Shown: positions 12,183 through 25,307 of the stretch, piece by piece | Layout of the letters: each line of letters begins with the position of its first letter | Position numbering within the stretch: the first letter of the stretch is position 1 | NCBI GenBank assembly: GCA_905182985.1 | Contig: CAJJDN010000056.1 | Location: 491,908-555,907, forward strand | Direction of reading: 5' to 3' | DNA: 64,000 bases | From: Paramecium sonneborni | Lineage: Eukaryota; Ciliophora; Oligohymenophorea; Peniculida; Parameciidae | Translations under genes and position numbers: made by a program | Notes under the pieces: generated by a model | Databases searched by the model: none | Seen by the model: the letters and a program-made list of their open reading frames with translations, nothing else | Told to the model about the DNA's origin: nothing

Positions 12183-13768
12183 ATGAATTGCACTTATCAT
12201 ATTTAAAATCCAATTGCCGCTATATGTATAGATCCACACAAATGCTAAAGTTAAAGAAAACTCTGTTTTGAATGTGTTTATAATCATGGAGTGGATATCA
12301 AAAACACAGTTCCTATTTTGAAATTTTAAGAAATTGCTATCCAGAAATTATAAGAATCCAAGCTCAACCAATCTTCTGATTTAACAAAATAGAGAACTGC
12401 TTTAAAATCCATGCTCGCTTAAACTGAAATTATGTTGAAGACAATTTTGGAAGAATTATCAGAATCAATTAAATAAATATTGGATCTGATCCAAATTTAA
12501 GACACCTAATATTGTTCAATCAAATATAACAATAACAAACTAATAGAATTGTCAAATACTGACTTAGAAATGTTAGTATAAGTTGTTTAAGGAAACAATT
12601 TAAATTATTGGAATAATGAGAAGAATACTTCATTAATAAAGTTAGAAAAGACCAAGATCAGGTGTGAATAAGAAATATCTGCCTTTAGTGAAAAGTTAAA
12701 CAAAGAAATGAAGGAAATTTTGTAATTAATAAAGTAAGATTTAAAAAGTATTTAAGTAAACAATCTAATTAAGTAGAAAAAGAAGATTAAAAAAGTTCAG
12801 TATGCAGTATTCAATAAGAAGAAGATGAAATGAAATTAAACTTGAATATGCAAGAATTAAAAAAATTGGAAGGCCATAGTGGACATGTCTATTCAGTATG
12901 CTTTTCTCCTAATGGTAAATTATTAGCATCTTGTAATGAGAAAGACTATGACTCTCTATTTTTCAAAAATTCTACTATCCGTTTATGGGATATAAAAAAG
13001 GGAAAATCAAAAGTAAAAATGGATGGTCATCGTGATAGCGTATGGTCAGTATGTTTCTCATCAGATGGAACTACTTTAGCATCTTGTAGTAATGATAAAT
13101 CAATTAGATTATGGGATGTTAAGACAGGATAATAAAAAGCCAAACTAGATGGTCATAGTGATAGGGTATGGTCAGTATGCTTCTCACCAGATGGAACAAC
13201 TTTAGCATCTGGTAGTAATGATTAGTCAATAAGATTATGGGATGTTAAGACAGGATAATAAAAAGCCAAATTTTATGGTCATGAATATTCTGTTAACTCA
13301 GTATGCTTCTCACCTGATGGAACTGCTTTAGCATCTTGTGGTAATGATAGCTTAATTCGATTGTGGGATTCTAACACAGGATAATAAAAAACCAAATTAG
13401 ATGGTCATGAATATTCGATCAACTCAGTATGCTTCTCACCTGATGGAACTGCTTTAGCATCTTGTGGTAATGATAACTCAATTCGCTTATGGGATGAGAA
13501 GAGAGGATAATAAATAGCCAAATTGAATGGTCATAGTGATTATGTCTAATCAGTATGTTTTTCTCCAGATGGAACTAATTTAGCATCTGGCAGTAGAGAT
13601 AACTCTATTCGATTATGGGATGCTAAGACAGGATAATAAAAAGCCAAATTGAGTGGTCATAGTGATTGGGTCTAATCAGTATGCTTTTCACCAGATGGAA
13701 CTAATTTAGCATCTGGTAGTAGAGATAATACTATTCGATAATGGGGACCAAAAATTATCAAAGGATGA
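12183..13768 (+). CDS. B-box-like zinc finger / WD40 seven-blade protein, copy B
   Basis: Exons 12183-12733 and 12757-13768 encode about 520 residues ending at TGA 13766-13768. The N-terminus (MNCTYHIQNPIAAIC, then [11 protein letters not shown]) repeats the Cys/His cluster of copy A, followed by a helical charged linker and exactly seven WD40 repeats. Repeat 1 has an insertion of about ten residues ([11 protein letters not shown]) at the same place as copy A's, but different in sequence. Repeats 4/5 and 6/7 are nearly identical pairs, and neighbouring repeats share long DNA stretches, pointing to recent repeat duplication or conversion. N-terminal halves of A and B have diverged much more than the propellers. 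Function inferred only as a protein-binding scaffold. Confidence 0.9.
12734..12756 (+). other. 23-nt spliceosomal intron (WD40 copy B)
   Basis: GTAAG...TTTAAG, 23 nt, chosen because it matches the intron position in copy A and restores frame. Two other in-frame choices exist nearby (12748-12773 and 12748-12776), so the exact junction is not certain, though an intron of length 3n+2 is required. Confidence 0.7.
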
Positions 13769-14049
13769 TAATATATATATGATTGAAGCATGGTTTAATT
13801 TTTTTATTGGTATTTATATGTTAAATTATTAATTATATTATTTTTTTTTCTAATTAGTAAATTAAGATGAAATCAATACTTGTTTATATTTCTTAATCAA
13901 TATGAGAAACTAATATGTTAAATTCAAAAAAATTAATATTTTTTTTATTTCAAAAATATTCTCCATTATGTTTAAGTAGTTTCCTTTAGTGAGAAACATA
14001 ATTACTATGAGAATCCATTTTGTTCAATTTTTAAATTTTGATATTCTAT

Positions 14050-15001
14050 CTAAATTTTCAAATTCAGATTCACTAAGTTACATCTTGCTTTCAAAGCTTT
14101 ACAAATCTACCTTCATCTACACTAATAAGTGGAGTGCATTAGATCCACTCTAAAGGAATGAATTGATGATTGATATGCAAGGTGAACTAAAAATTGAAAA
14201 AAATGGACAATGATCTTTCCTGGTGATATATTATTATTTAGTGCTTCTCTAATTTACTAGTAAGTTTCGTTAATATAATTATTTTATTAAACAGATGCTG
14301 TCTAATATTGATAATAGCAATTCTTATTTTACTTTGACTTTTGATTTTCTTATCTCTTATAGAGATTCAAGAATATCTGAACTTTTTTGATTTCTAAGCA
14401 ATTATATTATCACAAAAATGCAGAATGGTTTTGTTCAATAGCTTATAATATAGATACCTCAACTATGTTAGTAGGTTGTAACAAATTTATTAAAGTATTT
14501 GAATACAAATAAGAATAATTAAAATAAACTCAGCTTCTAAATAAATATTTAAATGAAGTTCTTATGTATTTTTTAAAAAGTAAAGCATACTTTGAATTTT
14601 ATGTAGAAATCAAATTAATATATCTTTGGAAGTTATGAGTTAAAAATATGGTCTTTCAATAAAAAATTAATGGATTTATAAATAGAAATTAAATAAACAT
14701 ACAAGTTATATTCGCTGTTTATAATTGAACAATGATGTAGATTTTATCATATCTTCTTGTTTTGATATTACAATTAAATTTTGGATGAACTAATATGATG
14801 GATATGTCACAAATAATCAAAAATCATATTAATTCTTTATATTACTTAATTATGAATGATTATTAAAATAAAAATGATTTCTTATGGAAGTGATAACTTT
14901 ATAGTAATAATCGAATATTCGTCATAAGATAAAAAATAGTACCCAATATTGACCCAAATTACTTCTAGATAAGGTTTTAATCAAGATAGATTAAGGTATA
15001 A
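14050..15001 (+). pseudogene. Decayed WD40-repeat gene of a second family
   Basis: Fragments of a different Paramecium WD40 family are readable in all three frames and broken by several TGAs. They include a linker ending in LDPLQRNELMID, a blade with STMLVGCNKFIKVFEYKQ, a blade with DFIISSCFDITIKFWM, and a later strand ending in EYSSQDKKQYPILTQITSRQ. Order and spacing match an intact protein of this family, but no single frame covers more than about 60 residues. It lies 280 bp past the end of the intact WD40 gene and is not a copy of it, because linker and blade consensus differ. Confidence 0.65.
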
Positions 15002-18000
15002 ATGTTGATTAAATCTACAGAGAAGTGAATTACCAATTTACAAAAATTTTCAATGATTGATTCCTTCTTTTAAACATAAATTGAAACTTCATTTATTAAA
15101 CCTAACATTATACTTGTTTATAATTACTTTGTATTCATATCTCAAACTAGATTTCAGATATTTACTGTAATTTTTATTGTCTGTAGTTAAGATATAATAT
15201 CAAAAATCTAACGAATTTTATATTTATTCTGACATTTTTGTTTTATAATCATCTGAAATTACTATGTAGGATATTAAATAGATTAAATTTCAAATTTAAT
15301 TTAGTTGAAAGTAGATAACAACAGAAGTCGCAATATATGAAAACTTGAATTTAATAAAGTTAACCATCCCTGCTATTTTGCCCAAAGTTAAAAACACTGT
15401 GAGATATAAGATGCCATCATTAAACTCCAGATAATTCTAAAGTATATGATTAGAAATTTGAAACCGATATTAATAAGCAATTAAGAGAATATGCCATTGA
15501 TTCAATTGGATTGCCAGCACTATTAAATTGTTGAAATGATTTATAAATAGTTTATGAGTTTCTCAATTGATATAGAAGTAGAAATTTATTTGAAAACAAA
15601 AGGGAAGCGCATTCAATCGAATTTCGATAATAATTTTTCAATCATCTGAACAATCTGCGTCCAAATTTCTATAAATTTTTTCACAACTTCCACATGAATA
15701 TATAGAACTTACAGAATAAGATCATCTCCTTGAGTATTATATAAATCACACTACTCACACTCTGATTATCCAGGATTCATCTCCTGGTTACCTTCCTCTG
15801 TTGCAATTTCTAATCAGATAGTAATAATACATTATTGTTTAACAAAAATAATATGCCCTCCAATAACTTTATCTTAATTTAAACATAGGAGATTTTTTAC
15901 ATCATCATTAGAACTGTAACTCTAAGTATTCCATTATACTGAGTAGTGATTTTAAATTACTTCACACAATTTAGAGCCTCCAGTAATTCTATTTAAGAAT
16001 TCTCCTAATTAACATTAAAAAGTCTTAGAAAAAAATTGTTAGAAAATTAAATATTTCTTAAACCAATTATGTTGATTATGTTTTGAATAAATATCCAATT
16101 ATTATTATTCTTTGATTTATTCAAGAATTCAAATTTTAAAAATATACTTAATATATGAATACTTTATTATATCACCTTCAACAATCTAAACTCAAAATTT
16201 TATTCTAAATCCAAAATATTTTAATTTGTTTACTTGGTGTCTAATAATTTTTAAATATTTATACAAGATTGCTAATATAAAAAATTCATTGCAAATTTTA
16301 ATAATTATCCAAATTACTATTCTCTCCAAATATATCAAGCAAAAAGGAATACAGAATATTAAAATTAAATAATATAGTAATCAATTTGATAGTATTCATG
16401 AAACTACTTTTAAATTAATCAATGTCATATGCAATAAATTTAATTTATATTAGCTGTGTTGAATGTAAAAATCCAATATATAACAATTTATTTCATGTTA
16501 TTTCAATTTAACTGCTTCTAAATTGATAAGGATACCTTGTATAATTAATATGTTATATAAATAGTTTATAAGTAGAAAAAATCTCGCTTTTATTTAAGTT
16601 AAAATAATTCTTTATTAGTTGCAATTTCTATAAAATCCTTTTTTTTATAAACGAAAGTTTTATCAAACTTTTTAAATAATTATGCATTTATTAAATATAA
16701 TAACCTAAATTGTTTCTTATAATTGATCCAAAATTTTCAGCCTTTAAAAAGTTTTGTCAAAATGATTAGAGTATGCAAATCATTATTTCTTATTTTAGCA
16801 TAATTCAAATTTTTTTCAGCAATTATAGTACTAAATATACCAATTTCTTTGAAGGCAAATTTTATTTTTAAATAGTTTTATAATTTTTGATAAAGTATAA
16901 ACCCAAAAATGACTCTATAAATAAGAAAGAAAAATTTTTGTTAAAATATTTGGAACTTACTTAGATTATTAATAAGATTTTAGCTGCTAAAATAACCCTT
17001 TCTTAGTTAAAATATATTTGAGAAACACTAACTTACTTTTCTTTCAGGATATTATTATAACAAATTAATAAAATTATTGTTATGGTCTTATGGAGGAGTA
17101 CAAATAAATTTGAATCTTTTAAGCATATAAGATTTATGGGTAAGAATGGCAGTAACATTTAAAATGGGAAAATTAAATATCTCATAATTTAAGAAATATA
17201 CAGTAATTATCCAAGAATCAACAAAAAAATTTTCATAGTTTAAAAATAAATAATATACATCTCAAATTCTCTAAGTTTAGAAAAAGTTAATTTAGGCTTT
17301 TGTTAATATCAATTTAGAACTGATTGCGTTAAGTAAGGAACAAATTTTTATATAATTATATCTTAGATATTTTAATTCTTTTAACATCATCAGAAAAAGA
17401 ATTGAAAAGCTAGCAAGGCTATAAAAGTATTCTTCACGCTTTAACAGAACGTTAACACAGTAATAAGATAAAAAGCAGAATCCTCCTTCACTGTACAGAG
17501 ATGTACTTTTAATAGGCCTAAACGAATAAGATAAAATATAAAATATAAAATATATAAAAAATAATTTAATGAATACAATTTAGATAGAATTGTAAGAGTC
17601 ATACTTGTCTTTAATTTTTTTAGCTTTTTTATCCTAAAATATTATTTTTCACACAAGAAAGTAAAGAGAGTAAGTGATATAAAATCCATTAGATCAATAA
17701 CGATTTTTTAGGATGAAAAAGAGTAGTATCTGAAAGTCCTTATTTAAATAAATAAAAAAGGCGTTAAAGTTGAAAAAATAAACTTGATTTTTAACAAAAA
17801 TTTTTTTCTCTATCGTGAAAACTAAAAACATTTTATCAAGACCTTAGATAAATCAATTATTGTAAAGTTTTGCTTAATTAAAATTTAATATTTAATTATA
17901 CCATTTAAAATCTTATCTTTGAATTACAAAATTCGTCTGAAAATATCTTCTGTTTTTTAATTTTTCTCCTCTCAATATTTTGTAAATTACAGGCTTAAAA

Positions 18001-18254
18001 ATAGTAACATTGATTTCAAATTTAATCATTTTTTTCCAAATATACAAAAAAAAAAGATTAACCATTCTATTCTATAAAATTATCAAAAGCTCTTGAGAAA
18101 ATAAATTGATTACTTTTCATATTCAAGTTCTTAAAACATAATAAAAAATATCTTACCTATACTTTTATAATGTAAGATCATTCAATTAGATTAAAAATAA
18201 ATAATCTAAGTATTTAAGAAAATTGAGAAAGTTTAATAAAATCAAGAGTCTTAA
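15002..18254. other. AT-rich region without a supportable gene
   Basis: Three kilobases of very AT-rich DNA. One frame at 15341-15649 (+) is protein-like in part (contains NHPCYFAQSQKHCEIQDAI) but has no start and no known family. Around 17080-17300 there are short phrases reminiscent of a decayed Gly/Trp-rich Paramecium repeat family (KNGSNIQNGK), too eroded to name. No repeats or RNA genes recognised. Confidence 0.35.
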
Positions 18255-19955
18255 AATCGATTTTTATTTTTTAACCAGCGTACTAGTTTACCTTCAGCTC
18301 ATTCTCCTTCTTTTTCTATTCCATTAGATCCTAAATAAGTACCAAATCCATATTGTCTGTTATTTGACCACTGGCCTTTATAGATGTTTAAAATATGATG
18401 CATACTCTTCTATCAGGCATTCAAATATTCCAAATCCTTCTTTAACGCCATTCTAATAAGACCCTAGATATTTTCTTTATATCTATGGCCATTTGAAAAT
18501 CTAAGAATGTATAATTATTTACCCCTTAACCATCCATTTAATTATTTTTCCATTGACCAATCTTCCCAATGAAATTCACCTTCTCCTTCAAAATTTTCAT
18601 TCACAAATTCTCCAATGTATACTGATCCATCACCCCATTTAAATTTTCCTTATCCATTTTTATAATATCCCTCATATATAGATCCATCCAACTATATTTC
18701 AGTACCGAACCCATTTTTAGCATTGTCTTCCCATTGTCCATCATATTTGAGACCATCAACGCTCGCAGTGAAGTGTTCCTGAAATATTAAATTACTACAG
18801 ATGGTCCAACCAAGATAAATAAAATATGCTTAAAAAACATATGAAATACTTGTGAGTTTAACAAGGGTTATTATTATAATTAAAAATTATAATAATAAAA
18901 TAACAAATGGATTTTCTTCTGATTTATATATATATTTTTATGTAATTTATTTTTAAATATTTTTTTTTCAGGTTTCTTCAATCCCTTACTAAGTTACTTC
19001 AGTTGGTCAATCTAAGTACGATAGGTATATGATAAAGGTGTGTTCTGTTTGAACCTCCTTCCATCCAATTCTCCACGTTATCTATTCCCTTCTGTTTTTT
19101 GGGCAGCTTAGGATCTATCTACCTGCCCACCAACTAAGGAATCATTAGTCATAGCCGTAATCTTATCCGTCGCTATTGATCTCTTCTTTAACTTTGTCTT
19201 TTAATTCCCTTCCTTTTTCTGAGATTTTTACACCGATGTATCTTATTTTTTTTTTATTTTTTTGAAGCCTTTTCGATCTCCTATTCTTCTTGTTTCTGGT
19301 TGCTAATCAAATATCAACGAACAAGTAATGAGTTCTAATCTGCTCAAGTATCTCTCTAAGGATCTTAAAATATCTTTAACCGTTATTATTCCTAAACCAC
19401 ATATAAGCACTTTAGGTGCTTTAAACTCACAAAGGTCATCTAAGCAAGAGGATTATATTAATTTTCTTTTTTGATCTTAATTACCTTACATCCTTCATTT
19501 TTTTTTATAATTCAAGATTTCTAGTGATTCAAGTAAATTAAATAATTATTCTTTGTCAACTTGGTTTATCTAACACTTAATTTGATCTAAAGAAGGCGAT
19601 TACTGTTGGATTGTTTAAAGTTCAGATTTATGGTGTACGCTATCAAGTTTTTCTTGTTATTTGGCTTATGATCTTTTTTCTTATATATGGCCCTTATTCT
19701 ATAAGTATGTTTTATCTAATTTAGTGTTAGAGTGATTTTATATTAATTTCCATATATAAACTTCTTCTTATTTTTTTTGTTTTAAATGATTAGTTTTGTT
19801 TATGTTTGATCAACTAAATAATTTTAGTAATCGTATAAATTTTTTGAACTCCTTTTATTTTCTATTTGTTCTTTATAACCAATCAATTTATCTTTCAAAG
19901 AAAAAGGGTCAATATACCCATGAGTGAAATTTTTGAATATTTAAAAAATATACAT
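18255..19955 (-). pseudogene. Decayed MORN-repeat protein gene
   Basis: On the minus strand from a probable ATG at 19955. The N-terminal part is charged and coiled-coil-like (DPFSLKDKLIGYKEQIENK) and open for about 150 residues to a TGA near 19500. The middle is readable only by switching between frames (KKIRYIGVKISEKGRELKDK, then WWAGRQILSCPKNRREQ). The C-terminus has MORN repeats (YDGQWEDNAKNGFG, YEGYYKNGQGKFKWGDGSVY, YIGEFVNENFEGEGEF) that change frame again near 18430 and carry a TGA where Trp is expected (EGE-stop-AEGK). MORN proteins usually tether membranes or cytoskeleton. A 20-nt intron (18779-18798) still fits the MORN frame. At least four lesions make this a pseudogene. Confidence 0.75.
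18779..18798 (-). other. 20-nt intron relic in the MORN pseudogene
   Basis: Reads GTAGTAATTTAATATTTCAG on the minus strand. Removing it joins the upstream frame (ending ILVGPS) to the MORN frame (starting EHFTASVDG). The lesions elsewhere in the gene cannot be explained by introns. Confidence 0.5.
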
Positions 19956-20050
19956 AAAATATTTGGATTCATTACCTTCATATGATGATTATAAGTGATT
20001 GGGTTGCTTTTCATAATTTCTTGCTGAATTTATGATTAGTTTTATGGACG

Positions 20051-20933
20051 AGGATTTTAGTTCGATTATTTTAGTTTTCTTCTTATTTAAATATATTAAG
20101 GTACACTCATTTATCTTATTAAGGGAATCTTATCTATTTTTAGAGAATAATTTATTAAGTGATGCATTTCTACACTTTAATCTATGATGAATTTTCTTTA
20201 AAAATAAATTTACAATATGGTTTTTAATATTTAATTAATTATAGTTTTAATTAGTAAATTGTTTAGATTAATTATTTGTTTTAACTACTTCAGATGAATT
20301 TTCTTTTATTTAATTTAAAAAATAAATTCCTAATTGTAGCTTTATACAATTAATCAATTTTTACTTAAATTAAATTGACCATTTGTACATAATTTAAATA
20401 CAAAAATAAAGTTTTAAATAGTAAATTGTTAATTCTATGTGATAATTATTAATTAATTTAGAATTATTTATTAGTAATAGCTCACTTATAAAATAATTTA
20501 TTAATAATACAATTTTAAATAGTAAACTTAATAAAAACTAATTGAATATTTGAACTTTCTTAAATAATAATTAAAATTATTTTTAAATAAATTGTGATAA
20601 TTTTATAACATAGATGCATTTTAAATAAAATAATTTTTTTCTTTTTAAATTAAAATTCCAAAACATCTCATTTTTATTTTTTGTATAAATATCAAACTAT
20701 TTCTCAAGCTCCTATCCATAAGTTATAGCAAACTTTGGGGAAAATCGCTTGATTCCATTATATAAAGCAAGCCTATAATTGAGTAGAGCACAATTATGAA
20801 ATTTTTTTTGAACTAAGATTTTTACACAAAATTCAAGCCCGACTTGAAAAGAATATCATTTTAAAAATTTTGATTAAATAAGGGTAGCGCAACACAACCA
20901 AAAATTCTTAAATTGATAACTGATTTACAAAGG
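20051..20933 (+). repeat. Contig-end duplicate, copy 1 (lacking the 160-bp insert)
   Basis: Matches 20968-22010 by eye, offset 917 before and 1,077 after the insertion point at TA 20588-20589. It runs right up to the N gap, as expected for two overlapping contig ends that were not merged. The content is AT-rich with no gene recognised. Confidence 0.93.
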
Positions 20934-20967
20934 NNNNNNNNNNNNNNNNNNNNNNNNNNNNNNNNNN
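20934..20967. other. Assembly gap, 34 N
   Basis: Run of N between two copies of the same sequence. The gap is probably spurious: the flanking contigs overlap over the whole 883 bp of copy 1 and differ by one 160-bp segment. Confidence 0.97.
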
Positions 20968-22010
20968 AGGATTTTAGTTCGATTATTTTAGTTTTCTTCT
21001 TATTTAAATATATTAAGGTACACTCATTTATCTTATTAAGGGAATCTTATCTATTTTTAGAGAATAATTTATTAAGTGATGCATTTCTACACTTTAATCT
21101 ATGATGAATTTTCTTTAAAAATAAATTTACAATATGGTTTTTAATATTTAATTAATTATAGTTTTAATTAGTAAATTGTTTAGATTAATTATTTGTTTTA
21201 ACTACTTCAGATGAATTTTCTTTTATTTAATTTAAAAAATAAATTCCTAATTGTAGCTTTATACAATTAATCAATTTTTACTTAAATTAAATTGACCATT
21301 TGTACATAATTTAAATACAAAAATAAAGTTTTAAATAGTAAATTGTTAATTCTATGTGATAATTATTAATTAATTTAGAATTATTTATTAGTAATAGCTC
21401 ACTTATAAAATAATTTATTAATAATACAATTTTAAATAGTAAACTTAATAAAAACTAATTGAATATTTGAACTTTCTTAAATAATAATTAAAATTATTTT
21501 TAAATATACATATCTTTTAGAGCATTTATAGATTTTTTATAAAAATTTTATTAATTTAAATAAATTTAAATTTCTTTTAATTAATAAATCCATTACTAAT
21601 GTGTAAATATTTAACAACTGTTAAATTATTCAATTATTTATTAAAAATTTAACAAATCAATTAATAAATTGTGATAATTTTATAACATAGATGCATTTTA
21701 AATAAAATAATTTTTTTCTTTTTAAATTAAAATTCCAAAACATCTCATTTTTATTTTTTGTATAAATATCAAACTATTTCTCAAGCTCCTATCCATAAGT
21801 TATAGCAAACTTTGGGGAAAATCGCTTGATTCCATTATATAAAGCAAGCCTATAATTGAGTAGAGCACAATTATGAAATTTTTTTTGAACTAAGATTTTT
21901 ACACAAAATTCAAGCCCGACTTGAAAAGAATATCATTTTAAAAATTTTGATTAAATAAGGGTAGCGCAACACAACCAAAAATTCTTAAATTGATAACTGA
22001 TTTACAAAGG
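20968..22010 (+). repeat. Contig-end duplicate, copy 2 (with the 160-bp insert)
   Basis: Same sequence as 20051-20933 plus a 160-bp segment at 21505-21664. Unique sequence resumes at 22011. Real genomic length here is therefore about 0.9 kb less than shown, unless this is a true tandem duplication. Confidence 0.93.
21505..21664. mobile_element. Probable internal eliminated sequence (IES), 160 bp
   Basis: Present in copy 2 and precisely absent from copy 1. The segment begins with TA and is followed by TA; copy 1 keeps a single TA at 20588-20589. This is the hallmark of Paramecium IES excision, which relies on a domesticated PiggyBac transposase and leaves one TA; IESs are thought to descend from Tc1/mariner elements. 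The left end (TATACATATC) matches the TAYAG-type consensus only at some positions and the right end less so, as is common for longer IESs. The interior is AT-rich and noncoding. An allelic insertion/deletion is the alternative. Confidence 0.75.
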
Positions 22011-23520
22011 TTTCTAGAAAAAAGATCAGCAAATAGTTACTTTATTTTTTATTTTAGAATGATTGGTATTTTTAATATATGAAATAGAGAATAGTATTCC
22101 GAAATTCAGTACCTAAGGTATCACTCTTCTTTTAACAAATAGACAGACACACTAATAAAAAAATGGGGTCAAAATTCGATTTTTTGTAAAGTTGATCATT
22201 TTTATTCTAAGCCTGTATCTCTGAGGAAGGATATATTAAATAATTATCAATATGCCTTGAAAGTTTTTCTATATTAAAAAGTTATCCAATTATTTTAACG
22301 TAAATTCAATACAAGTTGTTCAGATATATATCAGAGAATTTAGCTAAACAATATACAATACACAACTATATTGTATATTTGAATTATTAATAAATTTTCA
22401 AATTTATTTTAACAACAATTCATTATTAGTAAGTAAGATGTTTTCATTTAATTAAAAAATAAAATTTACTATTTAAAACTATGATAAATTTAATTTTAAA
22501 AAAAAGATTCTTATTTAATTTTTAGAAAATTAATAATAATACTTTTTCAATAAGTATTATATTAAAGACAAGTTCAATAAAAAATATGTTTTGGCAACTC
22601 AGAGTTTCTTTCAACTTTGATCAAAGATGATATATTTTAAAACTCAATAAATAATAACAAAGACATGTTAAATTTCAAATTAGATAAATGTAAATTTGGT
22701 CAACTAATTCTTACAGTTCAGAATTACCTCCCCAAATAAAGATTTCTTTTATTATGCTAGCATTGCAGGCTTTACTAGAAGCCGTGTTTGCTCCTGTAAT
22801 AAGATAAGGTGAAATTCTAGTAATTTACATACTTTTTTGCCTACAAAGACCTATTTATTAAATTTGTTAACAGCTTGCCTAAAATCAATAGGGAAAGAAG
22901 AGCTACCTATAATTGCATGAAATAAATTATAATAACGTGCTCCTATAATTATTAAAGAACTTATTCAATTATTGAGGTTTAAGGTCATATTTACTGATTA
23001 TAATTATTGATAACCGAAAATTAAATTGACAGAGTAAACTTCAAAAAATTGAGGTAGGCTGCCTACATAAAATTGCCACTAAAATAATAGAGGCACTAAT
23101 TAAAATGTAAAAACTTATTTCACAGTTCTGTATGCAAACTCTATAATATAAATTGTAAATAAATAATTTTACAAGGAAAATATAACAAATAATATAAAAT
23201 ACCATAAATATTAAAAAGCTGTGTATTATTGCAGCTGACAGATTCTTGGACTGGCTTAAGGTTTTTACTATCATTTTAGTACTTAAATGAGGAAAATAAA
23301 ACTCAAATACTAAACTCCAGTAGTTTCTTAAAGAAATTTATCAAATCAACGAATAAGACTTCTTAATAAAATAGATAGAATGTTTATTTAAGAACTAATC
23401 ATATGTAGAATCAATTTTAGATAAATTTATTTAATTGTTATCAAAACTGATTACTTAGGGTGCTTCAACTTTATCCGCTAAAAAACCATTTTGATATTTA
23501 AATTTTGACCTTGTTTTAAT
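22011..23520. other. AT-rich region, nothing recognised
   Basis: No TGA-free frame here has convincing protein composition, and I recognise no repeat or RNA gene. A short hydrophobic minus-strand frame at 23041-23274 looks like noise. Confidence 0.35.
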
Positions 23521-25307
23521 TAATTCTTTGGAAACAGTTTTTAATTAAGCTGAAACAAAGATTCTCTGCTTGGATTTTAAAAGCTAATTAATAATGCTAT
23601 TAAGAAATAAGAACAAGATTTCTGAAATGGTTAATAGTGTCGCAATATTAAAAAGGGAAAAGAAATTACGAAATTATGGAATAATAGCACTAAAAAGGGT
23701 AGCCATAGCAAATAAATGCAAAATTCATATATTCAAGCTAAAAGAAACAGCGAGCACAAACTTTAGATCTTGCTTCTATTTTGTTTGAGGTTGGATTGCT
23801 GGCATAATTTGATGATTTTATATTAATTTATTGTTTGAAATCACCAAAAAAAGCAAAGTTCTTAAGAATTACACTTTGAAATTATGGATAAAGCGATTGT
23901 TATGATTCTAGGTTCTTGAGAGCATGTTTATGATATTATAACCCAAGAAAATAAATAGTGCCAAGGATTGTTTTTCAAAAATGAAAAAGTAATTAATTCA
24001 CATAATCTTTATGATAGAACAAATTCCATTAATATATTAAATTTATTCAAAAAAACTTCTGAAAATATAGAGTAGATAGCACCAATAATTTACTGGCTTG
24101 AAAATATCTTTGATTTATCAGAATGCTTAATTAGAACTGTAGTTTAATTTAAAGATCCTTTTACTAAATTTATGGAGTAAAGGATGTTAGTATTATATTA
24201 AAGAATAGATTTTAATGGCAATATAGTAGGAATGTGATCATGCTTTATCCATTGTTTTTTAGAATTTAAACCAAAAATACTGGCATTGGCATTTGATTAA
24301 AGATAGCGATAAGATAGAGCAGTTTATCAGTAAAATAGAAGCTGATAATAATTTTTCTCTACATAATTGAAATGTAGTGATAATTTTTAGTATATTAGTA
24401 AGCCTCACCAAAAGAGAAAGCAAGGAAATAATATTCCTGCAGTCAATTGAACAAATTAATTTTTTTTGGATCGTAAAGCTAAAGTTGAGCAGAGAATTCC
24501 AATCTCTTATGTTGTTTATTAGATGCTAATATTCAATATTAAAGGATTATTATTCATTAGGATAAGGAAATTAAACATTAATTCCCTTGATTATCAACAA
24601 AACTAGAAAATTAGGTTAGGAGCCAGTTTAAATCTTAAATATTGGTAGAAAAATACTAATCAAAGAAATCTAGATTTATCAAATATGGTTTTACGTTTGA
24701 TTTATAAACCTTCTATTCAACCAAATGTTTTTTTTGATCCTTTTTTTATTTTCAACAGAGATAATACAGATTTAACAAATTCTAGTGTAAAGAGGAGTAT
24801 GTGAAAATATATTTCTATGATTCAATGTCCAATCCTGCTTATGGTAAAATGGCTATTTATGTGTAAAAGGTCTACAGAGTTATCGATAAATTCAGAATTG
24901 TAAATGTTGCTGCAATAATTCTTGAAAAATCAAATAAACCTAATAAATGCAGAAGCATACCTGATAAATAAGTCTTATGTGGGAGAAAATTTTTAATTAT
25001 GAACTTTTTGTTAAGGATCCTATTACTAATTTAAGAAGCGACTATGACCAAAAAATATCTTTTTTCAAAAGCAGGCAAAAGTTATCATCTATAATCAATA
25101 TATTATTCCAATGATCCAACAAAACTTTTAGAAAATAAATTTAAACCATATTTAATATATCTAAAAAACAAATACAGACTTAATATCTATTTAAACATCA
25201 AATACAAGTTAATAATGAGTATTGTTGAGATCATAAAAATGTTTCATTACTATACTATTTTTAATGATAAGTACTTTTAAAAAAATTCACATATGAAATA
25301 ACATTGA
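23521..25307 (+). pseudogene. Eroded coding remnants of an unrecognised large protein
   Basis: Several plus-strand blocks have protein-like composition but change frame. Around 23590-23790 two frames compete (MVNSVAILKREKKLRNYGII and RAQTLDLASILFEVGLLAQF). Positions 23902-24237 read as a 112-codon block with one internal TGA (YDIITQENKQCQGLFFKN, then ENIEQIAPIIYWLENIFDLS). Positions 24999-25307 give a 102-residue frame (LLIQEATMTKKYLFSKAGKS). The second block recalls the PAS-like section of large ciliate multi-pass proteins, but I cannot confirm it. Best read as a decayed gene, not separate small genes. Confidence 0.35.

Noticed and set aside
15002..18254. Extra decayed MORN-like or Gly-rich repeat gene near 17.1 kb
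   Set aside because: Only a few suggestive phrases in shifting frames; not enough to separate from AT-rich noise.
18960..19230. Plus-strand open frame and a GT..AG segment (GTAATTT...TTTCAG) just before it
   Set aside because: The minus strand carries the MORN gene here; the plus frame is the mirror of its coding sequence and the intron-like string is a poly-T chance match.
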